Below, piece by piece: positions 54,997 to 64,000 of a DNA stretch of 64,000 nucleotides. Both the position numbers and the translations under genes were made by a program. The DNA comes from Limnanthes douglasii subsp. nivea (lineage: Eukaryota; Streptophyta; Magnoliopsida; Brassicales; Limnanthaceae), in NCBI GenBank assembly GCA_036936605.1, contig JAUPFV010000004.1:143450973-143514972 (forward strand), given 5' to 3'. How positions within the stretch are numbered: the stretch's first letter is position 1; every line of letters starts with the position of its first letter. Below the pieces are notes generated by a model. The model worked only from the letters and a program-made list of their open reading frames with translations. It did not search any database and had not been told where the DNA came from.

Positions 54997-55383
54997 TGAT
55001 CAGTTCGGATATCGCTAGAAGCATATCATTGTGATTTTGATATTATCCAAAAGGGAATTTCTAACAGATCAAATAAAACTCAATGGATGAACAGTAAATT
55101 GAGTGGAACAATGACTCGGGTATGGGCCTAACACTTCAGTTCTTGGGCTTGGAGGCTCGTATGATTGAGCCGACTATAAGATCCGACCCACACGGCCCAT
55201 GGGTCAGATAAAATAGTATATATAACCAACCAACAACATTAATAAGGGTTAGACTTTTTCCAAAGTCATTAAATACAAGCACACACCTCCTTTCCTTCAC
55301 AACTTCTTACAAAAATACTTAATATCCACTAGTTAAACTTTTGTTTTCTGGTTTTATGCTTGAACCTGGTTTTAACACCACCA
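54997..55383 (+). repeat. E5 3' LTR
   Basis: 387 bp, same ends as the 5' LTR; TATA-like TATATATA near 55217-55224. Confidence 0.9.
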
Positions 55384-56110
55384 TTAGTAACCTCCACCTG
55401 TGCATTTACCTGAGGGTGAATGGGTGTTGAGAAACACTACTTAATACTTCTCGAAGAGAAAAAAACATTCATATGTTTGTTGTTAAATTGTGTTCCGTTA
55501 TCAGTAGTAATTATTCGTGGAACTCCGAACCTACAACAAATATTAGACAAAATGAACCTGATAACATCATTTTCTCTTGTCTCTAATAAAGGCTCCACCT
55601 CTTCCCACTTTGAAAAATAATCAACAACAACAATAATAGTTTGACGCCCCCGCGGTATGACCTACTAAATATATCTCCTATCTATCAAATCAAAGTACCT
55701 CAGAAATGGATCCAACGATACCACTGGCATATGTATTGTATTAGAAAATCTTTGACAAGTATCACACTTTTGGACCAAATGTTTAGTGTCGAACATTATT
55801 GTGGGCCAATAATATCCTGCTAGCAATACTCTTTTTGTCAAATTTTGTACCCATGATGAGCGGGACCCTCTCCATCATGTAACTCGGATAAAATCATTCA
55901 AGACTCATTCCTACCCGAACAACGTAGCAATGATCGGCTTAAATATTTTTTGTACAAAATATCCTAAAGAACTATAAATACGTGTGCTTTAAACTTTAAC
56001 CTTTGAGTCGACTTCTTGTCACCTAGTAATGTCCCCTTAACCAAAAATTCTTTCAAGTTAAAACTCTAATCCTGCTTTTCTTCTTCTACAATTAAGAAAA
56101 TCCCTTCGGA
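55384..56110 (-). pseudogene. E6 integrase, N-terminal part
   Basis: Minus strand: zinc region near 55950-55790 with YYWPTIMFD-like and CDTCQ-like text, core with the ID-VG-like segment degraded (55690), and ITTDN near 55512-55498. It is cut at 55388 by E5 just after the Q-V-E-V-T-N block and resumes at 34831. Confidence 0.75.
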
Positions 56111-56149
56111 ATAGTGACCTTCTTCAGATTTCATTGTAATAGATGGGCT

Positions 56150-56790
56150 CTCATGTGTCAAAATCCATGGATATTATTCGAAATATGAAATTATTTGCTA
56201 AATAGTCAGGAATTGAATTTTGACCTTAGGGGATATGTTCAACGTAACATTCTCAAACTCTACAAACATTCTTCTTCACTCTCTCAAATATCTTACAAGT
56301 TAGCCTTTTTTTCTTGAGAAAATCATGACATATGGTTCACCAACAGTTGTGAATCATTTTCCAAACATACTCTTTGGGCCCTACAACTTATTGCAAGTCT
56401 TAATCCAGCAAGAATTGTTTCATATTTAGCCTCGTTATTTGATTACTTAAACCCAAATCGTATATCCTGGTCTATAGCCTACCCCGTCAGAGTCATTAAC
56501 TGAATTACTACCCTCGATCCTAAAATACTCGATCCCCCATCAGTTCGAACCAACCATTCTTCTTAGATTCATTCCTATATGTGTAAAACCCTTCAGAATT
56601 TCGCCTTTTAAAATGAAATTGAAGAAGAAATTCAGTCAAAGCTTGATGTTTGATAGTCGTACGTGGTCTAAAATCAATATTATAGTCTCCAAATTCCATA
56701 TACCACTTTTTCATCCTTCCAACGTTTACTGAACATTCTTTAATGATCATGAAGTTTGAACTATGATTGAATAAGCGCACATTTTCAGAG
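56150..56790 (-). pseudogene. E6 additional RNase H (aRNH)
   Basis: The frame 56520-56780 gives MEFGDYNIDFRPRTTIKHQA and a TDGGS-like start across a frame break (MGDRVF frame), and further left NNEAKYETILAGLRL-type text near 56430-56390. Broken by several frame changes. Confidence 0.7.
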
Positions 56791-57900
56791 CAGGTACAAC
56801 CAAAGCCAAAGCCAATTTATCCAACTTCAAATATGTTTTCTCCGAATTAGAAAACTCTTACTGACATAATACGGATGTTGTGGATAACCATCCACCTCCC
56901 TTTCTAAGACCGCACTTACCATAAAATCCAAGACTACAATGTAAAGAAACAAATTCATACCTAAAACGGGATTAGTCAAAAAAATTGGAGAAGATAAATT
57001 TTCTTTGATTCTGGCAAACACCTTGTTACATTCTGGTGTCCAACAAAACTCTTTATCTTGCCTTAAAATTTGAAATAATGGAGCGCATTTATGCAAATAT
57101 CTAGAGATAATTTTGTTTAAAACCGTCAATCTTCCCATCAGAATTTATACTTCCTTCACCGTTCGAGGAGGTTCCACAGTTATCAAAGCCTTCAATTGAT
57201 TCGGATCAGCTTTGATCCCCTTCTCACTCATTATGTAACCCAAATATTTTTCCAAACACAGTCTAAAAGTACACTTCTTTATATTTAACTTCAAACAAAT
57301 GAATCTCAAATTAAAAAATGTTTCTTCCAAGTCTTGAAATTTATTTTCATCTTTGGCACTTTTAACTAACATATCATCAATGTATGTCTCCATATTTCTT
57401 CCTAATTGGGTAGCAAAATATGTGTTTAATAATCTTTGATAAGGTAGCCCCAACAATTTTTAGATCAAAAGGAATCATTATTTAACAATTAATCCTTTAT
57501 CAGTAATAAACGTGGTGTTTTCCAGATCATTCAAATTAATCTAAATCTAGTTATGCTTTGCAAAATCATCCATAAATGAGAGAAGTTTATTACCTGACGT
57601 CGAATAAAAAAGTTGATTTATTCCTAGAACAGGAAAATGATCCTTCGGACATGCTCGATTTAAATCTGTAAAATCGACATACATTCTCTATTTACCATTT
57701 TTTTCTTTACGATCACAGGATTTGATACCCACATTAGATATTGAGCTTCTCTTCTATGACCCTCTCTTATAGTCAATCCACTTTTGTCACTATTGCCTCT
57801 AGTTTTCAAGAAAAAACTCTTTGTTTTTGGGTGATTGGTCTTACGTTCGGATCAACAGCTAGACTATAACAAATTATACTGGATAGAATAACCACCACAT
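56790..57900 (-). pseudogene. pol: E6 reverse transcriptase and RNase H region
   Basis: RT from about 57760 with [24 protein letters not shown] text near 57680-57610, then 57145-57456 with [20 protein letters not shown] and YLGYIMSEKGIKADPNQLKA; RNase H follows in 56827-57138 with NKVFARIKENLSSPIFLTNP and YYVSKSFL. YIDD is intact. A frame change occurs near 57460. Confidence 0.8.
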
Positions 57901-57902
57901 CC

Positions 57903-58690
57903 TCAGTACTCCAAGAAAAAATAGTTAATTTTGTTGGAAAGTAGTCTATCAAACACTTCCTCATCTATGATGATAAAAATGTTCGAATCCTTAAACGTTT
58001 TCCACTGGGAAACACGTATACTTTTATATATGAACTCAAAATGCAAGGCAAACCCCTTTAACTGATATTCTCTCATCCCTTTGACACTTCTCATCTGTTT
58101 GGTATGCAAAGTTGTTGCATAACATTCTCGGGCTACTTGCTGACTACTTTGACATGTCCTTACACGATCTTCAACTACATATTTTCAACACTATTAGATC
58201 ATATAAGCTATCGCATGTATTTTTTACAACAAGGAACTACCAAATATCACATTGTATATCGTCAGAATATTTATTACAACAAATACAGCCTCACTTTATT
58301 TTTAATCCCCTCTTCCCAACAGGACTTCCTCTTCAAACTCCCTAATAACATTAGATGTCATACCAATAAAATCAATTTGTTTGCTATGACTAAAATATTA
58401 CTTGAGAGTCTTGTATTTGTTTGTAGGTTAACAAAAAAAACACTAGAAGAAATGCTAGTATTAATGAGTATTCTTCGGATTTTGCTTCATGTTATCTCTA
58501 CTTCAATCACCACTGCATTTTCATGAGGTCCAACAAGACCCCTCAAATTATCATCATCGAACAAAATAAAAGATAGAAGACTATTTTCATACAGATGAAT
58601 TGAAATCCCATGAACCAACTGTGTTGCTAGGCTCATGATGTGCTTCTTTCGGGAGTTATTAGTATTTCCTGCCATAGTATCACCTCCAAA
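57903..58690 (-). pseudogene. E6 aspartic protease and PR/RT linker
   Basis: Minus strand: MAGNTNNSRKKHIMSLATQL and SFILFDDDNLRGLVGPHENA (58487-58675), an active-site region degraded near 58470-58430, then AREC and YATTLHTKQMRSVKGMREYQ crossing the boundary (58124-58059) without a stop, and on to LLSNKINYFFLEY. Here the boundary codon is TAT rather than a stop. Confidence 0.7.
58059..58067 (-). other. E6 counterpart of the leaky stop (TAT CAG TTA)
   Basis: Minus strand TAT (58067-58065) CAG TTA. The codon lies 19 residues after the start of the conserved CY pair, exactly where E4 and E5 have a stop, and the following CAGTTA fits CAR-YYA. Most simply a former TAG changed to TAT. Confidence 0.5.
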
Positions 58691-58699
58691 AATATCTAA

Positions 58700-60600
58700 T
58701 GACTGAAAATGTTCACATAGTCTTTAAACCCGAATTCACGGTGTTGGTTCATTACCACCAACACAACTCTCCAGTCTAGATTAAACATCGAATCCATCCA
58801 CATTCCCAATTATCATCATCATATTTTCTTGTTTAGAGAACACATTCACTACATTTCGTTCTTGTTGGTTTATATGCAGAACTTTTTTAGACCCAACTTA
58901 ATTTTTAACAGACATTGTTAACTTCCCATCTTTAATCTAAATTTCCATTCGTAAGACTATAAAGTCTACAGTGTCATATCCAAAGTCATTGTGGTATTTG
59001 TAAAAAATTTAGTATTTCTTTCCTGTCTAGGTTTAGTTATAAGTGGAGGTTTGTGGAATTCAACATGATATCTAGATTTTCCAAAACGTTTTGCTACATT
59101 TTATGTACACTCAGCATAATACTCGGGTTGAATACATTGGTTGTACCTAGGCTTTTGCAGTTCATATACTGAGGCTGTCACTTGAGATGGTCTTGACCGA
59201 AGGGGCAGATTGTCTAGAGCCCCGTGTCAAAAATATGATTGCGATTAAAACTCTTGATTATTCGAAGTGCTCCCCTGTTGTAAATTGATTTTGCGTTGAA
59301 ACTGTCTCATCCTTACCCTTATTAATTCATCAATCTTTATATGTTCTTCCCCTTGAGCCATTAAAGCTCCAAAAGTGATTACACTCTTCCTCGTTTTTCA
59401 TTAGCCAAATCTACAAAAAGAAACCGTTGTCGATAAGCGACACATGGAACCTGCTCGTCAGAATCATCTAGCTCAGTTTTGGTAAGCACAAAACTCTTAG
59501 TGTAATCCTTCTAATTCTCTCAAATGGCTTGCTTGCATTGAATTATGGTGTCTTTATTTGAACGCATTTTCTTATTTCCAACAAATTACCTTCGAAATTC
59601 AATATAAAGCATTTCATAATTAGTTATTGATCCTTTCGGAACTGTATTATACCACCTCAAAGCATAGCCTTTTAAAAATCTTTGAGAAATCTCGGCACAA
59701 TAATTTACCATCATCATCGAAATTCATCATGTAGTTCTTAAATCGTTCGATGTGATCATCAAGATCTTGTTCCATCAAATTTCTTCATTTTGTAATATTA
59801 AAACGCTTCAGAAGTGCTATAGACCTGGGTTCAGTTGACAAAGAAAATGTCATCCAATATATTCTTTATTTTTATTGACTCCTTATACCATCATCCGTAA
59901 TCGTATAAATTCATTGTTCAAAAGGGTTCATGAACTTATTAGCAACATTATACTCAAAGGTTTGGTTTTCAAATACATGTCGAGATTCAACTTATTTCTT
60001 AGACTTTTATTCCATTTGATATCATTGAATTTGACTGGTGTGTCTTTTCGAATGATGTTTATTACCCACATATTAACCATCATCTCGTTCGGACGTCTAA
60101 GAATTCCCATCGGAATTTGAAATATGTGATTCACAAGATTCTGAAAGGATATACCTATGCCTAGCTTTCATTTCCCTTCTAGAGGAACGATATGCTTGTT
60201 CCATTTGAAACTGAACTTTTTGAAGATTATCCCTTCCTCTAAGAATTTATCCATGAGTCTCGTCGGAACGAGCTACTAAATTTCTACCTTAATTCACCCT
60301 TTAAACCTCAGACCGGACCCTTTGTGGTTTCATCAAAATAGACTGGTCCCTCTGAATTAACTGGTCATTTAACTTATCTATTTATTTTAATAACTGATTC
60401 CTCCAATAGTCCAATGCTAATTGACTGCGTTAATCCTCTAACTATAATTTGACTTAAAATTTCCTTCGTCTAAGTTTGTCCTCTACTACTCATCCATCTA
60501 CGAACACTAGTAGATCTACCTGCGCTTCGGCATCCATCAAGCACACTGATTCAAACGTAGATTTACAATAGTTTCTGGTTTCAGATCTTATATCTAGGTA
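58700..60600 (-). pseudogene. gag: E6 gag
   Basis: Minus strand: N-terminal part near 60550-60300, the block with NFDDDGKLL (about 59730), NKDTIIQCKQAI (about 59553), a TKTELDDSDEQV-like segment (about 59480) and a degraded zinc motif near 59000 whose Cys residues are mostly lost. Stops and frame changes throughout. Confidence 0.7.
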
Positions 60601-61150
60601 CCAACCATACCTCCCATTGTTGTCATCATTGATCGCTTCTATATATAATTAGAAGTAAGAAGTTAGTATATGTTCTAAAATTATTTCTAAAGGGGTTAAA
60701 CGAATCGCTAAAGAGAGAAAGCCTCAATAGTATTTTAGAGAGAGAAAGCGACAAGCGTTGAAGTCAACAAGTAATTATTGATCCCATTTCCAATAAAAAA
60801 ACATATTTATAGGGGTGATAATTTCTATGTAATAGACATACATTTAACATACTCAATATATCACCCATTATTACACTAAGTAAAGACATATTTATTATAT
60901 ATTGCACTTTAGTCCTTTATATTTATATCATACTTAAAATCTTGTTTATACATAATTTAATGATAACCCTTCCAAACTAATTATTTTGTCTTAGATTAAT
61001 TTCTTATTTATCAACCAATATGAATGTACATTAGAATTTCTTATTGTACTCTTACCTTCCAATGATAACATTTACCACCATCAAAATCTTTTCAATAGGA
61101 TATGGGACGACTGTTATTGTGGTAGATTAGTTTCCAGGCTTGGTAATTAA
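60600..61150 (-). repeat. LTR-like region between E6 and E7
   Basis: Minus-strand CCCCTATAAATATG near 60807-60820 is a good TATA box followed by CT-rich leader text (about 60765-60690), as in an LTR promoter driving E6 gag. The same interval should also hold the 3' end of E7, whose aORF starts near 61150. No second copy was found in the window, so boundaries are not set. Confidence 0.4.
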
Positions 61151-62640
61151 TTCAGCGATAAAATCAATTGACTATGAGGTTGGGCGAAAGAATAATGTGT
61201 TTGTCACCATGAAAGCTTATATTAACACCTTAGTGGATTCAGATCCTTCTATTAATGTTGTTGATAATTCCAAATAGTATATTATAGCTATTTTATAGGT
61301 GTCTACTATTGCATATACAAATTTAAGTGAGTCATGATGAGTTCTCTTTTGGCCAAGGCTTCTCCTACGTTATTATCTGATTTTCCTTCGAATAGTTAAG
61401 ATAGTGATCCAGCTTGCTACTTTAGCCAGTCAGAGGAAGCTTACAACCTATATTTTTCATTGGATTTGGCTAAGAGGTCGTTGAATTTAAGATTTGAGGT
61501 GAATTTTTTTTTCTTTTTTCTTTTATGCTTTTAGTACAACAACTAATTATAGTTTGGATAATTGTTACCTCATGTTTATAGAGAATTTTAATGGTTTGAC
61601 CATATTTCACAAGTCTAATATCCATATTGTAACATGTATTTATGATCTTTAGACTCTTCTTATAGTATTTTTGAACTTTTTGAGGAGAAATTTGAACTTA
61701 AATACCTTATTCAAACTAAGGTTGATAATGAGAAACGACTAAAGGCCAAGATTGAAGAAGTTTTGGAGAATGAGAGAAGTTTGAGATCCGAATTACCAGC
61801 CAAGGTTGAAGGCGAGACCTAATTGAAGGAAGAACTTGAAAATAAATATTTCATTTTCCTCAATTAGCTTGTTCTTTTATTCATGCACATGAGACGATCT
61901 ATGTTGGTTGTAGGTATGGTTATATATTGAATAATATAATGTCCACTCAGAAGAACATGATTTTTACTTATAATGATTAGAGGAACAAACCTAAGGATAA
62001 TTTAAACGATATTAAAATTCTTTGGTCTTCTATTGATAAAAAGCTCACTTATACCAAGGCAGAGAGTGAGATTATAGAACCATGATGGCAGAAGAAGTTA
62101 TATGGATTGAAAGTTAAATTGAACTCTCTTTTGGAGCTTCTACTTGGTGAATGTCCTACCGTGATCAATGGTGATACTTTTTATTAGTAAGATATGATTT
62201 ATTTCTCTCGTTTAGTAGTTATGGAAGCTCAATCCAGGTTGGTCTTTAATTTCCACCAGGAATACCTTGATTTAAATTTGAATAGTTTATGGTATTATGT
62301 TCCTGAGAATGGATGTTCAAATGAGTTAGAATGGAGTGACCGATCTATTAACTCTTGTCTTTTTTACAGAGCTATAGGAAATAAGGTGTTTATATTTATG
62401 ACATGATTGAATATCTTGAAAACAAACGAAAAATTGACTAAGTAGAAGCTATCAATACAGATGTCCTTGAAGTTAGTGTTGTTCGAATAAGTAATGTTGG
62501 AAGTAGTCATGTTTAGTTTGTTGATGTTATAACTAATGATCTTGAGGATAATTATGGCCAAGAAACTAATTTTATTACTCATAGTCTTCTAGCCAAATAT
62601 GCAATTGCTTATAATAACAATGTTTAGTTTTAATATTTTC
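61150..62640 (+). pseudogene. E7 antisense ORF remnant (coiled coil)
   Basis: Plus strand, opposite to E7 pol. Readable parts: FVTMKAYINTLVDSDPSINV (about 61201), DPACYFSQSEEAYNLYFSLD (about 61408), a coiled coil NEKRLKAKIEEVLENERSLR (about 61731), and 62194-62406 with VMEAQSRLVFNFHQEY. Assigned as an aORF by position and coiled-coil content; no Transposase_28-like block is recognisable. Confidence 0.5.
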
Positions 62641-63240
62641 TTGTTTTCCTCTAGATCTGTAATGCAGAAAGCATTTTGATATACTTCTTGGAGATACTTT
62701 CGTACCAAGATGATTATTTTATTTTGAAGTATTATTTGTTTTTGTATTTAATGAGTATTCTGTATTCTTCTTCTAAACATTTTCGCTTTCTCTGCATTTT
62801 CTATTGATTGATCGATTTTAATAGGAATAGACTTTATTGTTGATCACAATGTTCACTTCTTGGAGTGTTCTATAATTTTTCAAGAATGTTAAGGGTTCAT
62901 TACTCCCGTTAGGGTTTTTCCTCCATTTTGTGAAGTTTGTCTTAGGGTTACTTTTATAATTGTCGAGACTTGTTTTTATTTGTATAGATTGTATAAAGCG
63001 TTAGGTGTTCATGATAAAATCATATTTTATTGGCATGATGGCCTTTTATGTTTAGAATTGTACTTCTTCTTGAAAAATAATATAAAACTTGATGTTTTGG
63101 CAACAATAAATGTTTATTAATGTTGATTGTCTCATTAAAAATTTCTCATACCGCCCAAATAGGAAAGAGGACATCATCATAGTTTAATAAATACGTGTTA
63201 GAAGTAGTAGTAAGTTACAAGTTAAAGTCTTAGGGATTAT
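62640..63240. other. AT-rich region between E7 aORF and pol, no gene
   Basis: No clear tandem repeat at this convergent boundary, unlike E4, E5 and E6. Confidence 0.4.
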
Positions 63241-63249
63241 GATATACTT

Positions 63250-63670
63250 TTAGATGTTTTATATTCCAAACATGTTGAACTTGGTTTCCTTCTTCATCCA
63301 CTAGTCTGAAGTTTATAACTTTACTTTGGCTTCGAGCGTGAATGGACCTTCCTAATTTTGGGCCAATTTGTTGAGCCTATTTTATTCTTTTTGAAGAAAA
63401 ACCCTTGTCAATCTTGTCTCATGGTTCAAAACTACTAAACCACACTTTCGAATTATATATATTCCCCATCAATGCGTCGTAATGTTCCAACCCAATATGT
63501 GATTTGACTATTCTTTCTTTAATTACATCTAGCTCAGAACTTCGAGCTTGTGCATTACTTGCTTCATTCTACGTTTTGATCCTATGAGATGTCATAAATA
63601 TTTTAACTGGTACTACTGCCTCTGTTTCGTATACCGTGACACATGGTGTTCCTTGACTATGATCTTCATC
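63250..63670 (-). pseudogene. E7 integrase C-terminal part
   Basis: Minus strand: TPCVTVYETEAVVPVKIFMT (63656-63597), SSELDVIKERIVKSHIGLEH (63542-63483), a KLGRSIHARSQSKVINFRLV segment and a WNIKHLKVYH ending near 63245. Similarity to integrase stops near 63665. Confidence 0.75.
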
Positions 63671-64000
63671 TTGCATTCCTCTCTTGGCCTTCGCAATTCT
63701 AGTCTCCTCTCTCTATCGACTCCCCATCAAATGGTTGTCTCTCCATCCATAAGTCATTTTATGAAAGATCAGATCAAATCCATCCTTGTTGTAGCCAAGT
63801 TTCACATTAAATTAGGTTTAGACAAACATTACTATGTCATCCCAAGCTCTTTATTTACCACACCTGCGTTGTCGGCAAGTCTTCCCTCCAATAAAACTAT
63901 AAAGAGCGTGATTAAGTTCTCATCTACTAGCTCTTTCAAAGATTCTAAACATACTGTAACCCGATTTGACTCAGTGATGGTGGATTTATACTCTGAGAAG
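63670..64000 (-). other. Unassigned sequence at the window end
   Basis: The minus strand from the window edge reads ESLKELVDENLITLFIVLLE and GRLADNAGVVNKELG without a stop before about 63830. This does not match the integrase core expected here. It may be another inserted or captured fragment; not identified. Confidence 0.35.

Larger units (their letters stand above)
34832..55383 (+). mobile_element. E5: Tat retrotransposon nested in E6 and hosting E4
   Basis: Two 387-bp LTRs (34832-35218 and 54997-55383), both TGATCAG...CACCACCA, lie in the same direction. The flanks TTATT (34827-34831) and TTAGT (55384-55388) are a 5-bp target duplication with one mismatch. The reading frame of the E6 integrase resumes across the site. 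Inside are gag, PR, RT, RH, aRNH, INT (+) and the aORF (-), with E4 inserted in the aORF. The LTRs differ at roughly one base in six by eye, so E5 is much older than E4. A polypurine tract AGCTAAGAGGG lies just before the right LTR (54981-54991). Confidence 0.9.

Noticed and set aside
1..64000. tRNA, rRNA or small RNA genes
   Set aside because: I saw no cloverleaf-type or rRNA sequence; the only tRNA-related signals are primer-binding sites.

Overview
This window is plant nuclear DNA, almost certainly from a eudicot. It is an AT-rich, repeat-dominated stretch in which nearly all coding sequence belongs to decayed LTR retrotransposons. Supporting signs are spliced GT-AG introns, TATA boxes, a copia primer-binding site for initiator tRNA-Met, an Ac/Ds-like hAT element, Mutator-like elements and about ten copies of Ty3/gypsy Tat-lineage elements. 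The Tat copies are recognised by the domain order gag-PR-RT-RH-aRNH-INT (a second, archaeal-type RNase H after a degenerate first one) and, in five of them, by an extra antisense ORF (aORF) downstream of pol. I label the copies E1, E3, E4, E5, E6, E7, E8 and fragments F1-F3.

Layout. 1-5700: E1 (+), a decayed Tat element with a minus-strand aORF remnant. 6400-7290: the only plausible host gene, an 88-codon minus-strand gene with TATA box, 5'UTR intron and polyA signal. 7292-8024: non-autonomous hAT element packed with CGGTTC motifs. 8025-11380: no gene recognised. 11380-15620: E3 (-), a Tat element with most of gag deleted. 15813-19200: a copia pol fragment (-) split by an inner copia insertion (16574-18289). 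19650-23640: three Tat fragments (+) joined head to tail. 23930-24800: Mutator transposase relic. 25900-28600: 5' part of Tat element E8 (+). 28620-31850: AT-rich tandem repeats split by a Pack-MULE (29426-31075, perfect 9-bp target duplication) carrying the start of a papain-like cysteine protease gene. 31860-60600: a nest of three elements. E6 (-) is outermost, E5 (+, 34832-55383, 387-bp LTRs) sits in the E6 integrase, and E4 (-, 42264-52169, 291-bp LTRs, perfect 5-bp duplication) sits in the E5 aORF. 61150-64000: aORF and integrase tail of E7 (-).

How the parts work together. In each Tat element gag-pro and pol make particle, protease, reverse transcriptase, RNases H and integrase. The convergent aORF is a separate unit: in E4 it has its own TATA box and a frame-preserving intron, and E4, E5 and E6 share a protein plan of Transposase_28-like domain, basic region, coiled coil and acidic tail.

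The two most notable observations are these. (1) A stop codon recurs at the same PR/RT boundary position in several Tat copies, and in E1, E5, E4 and (with the stop mutated) E6 it is followed by a CAR-YYA or near-CAR-YYA hexamer, the context of tobamovirus-type leaky stops. This suggests programmed readthrough between gag-pro and pol. (2) The inner copia insertion has one LTR, gag and protease, and ends in an inverted copy of the LTR tip, yet is flanked by a perfect 5-bp target duplication in an otherwise continuous host reading frame. No element here looks fully intact. E4 is the youngest, with about 6 mismatches between its LTRs by eye.
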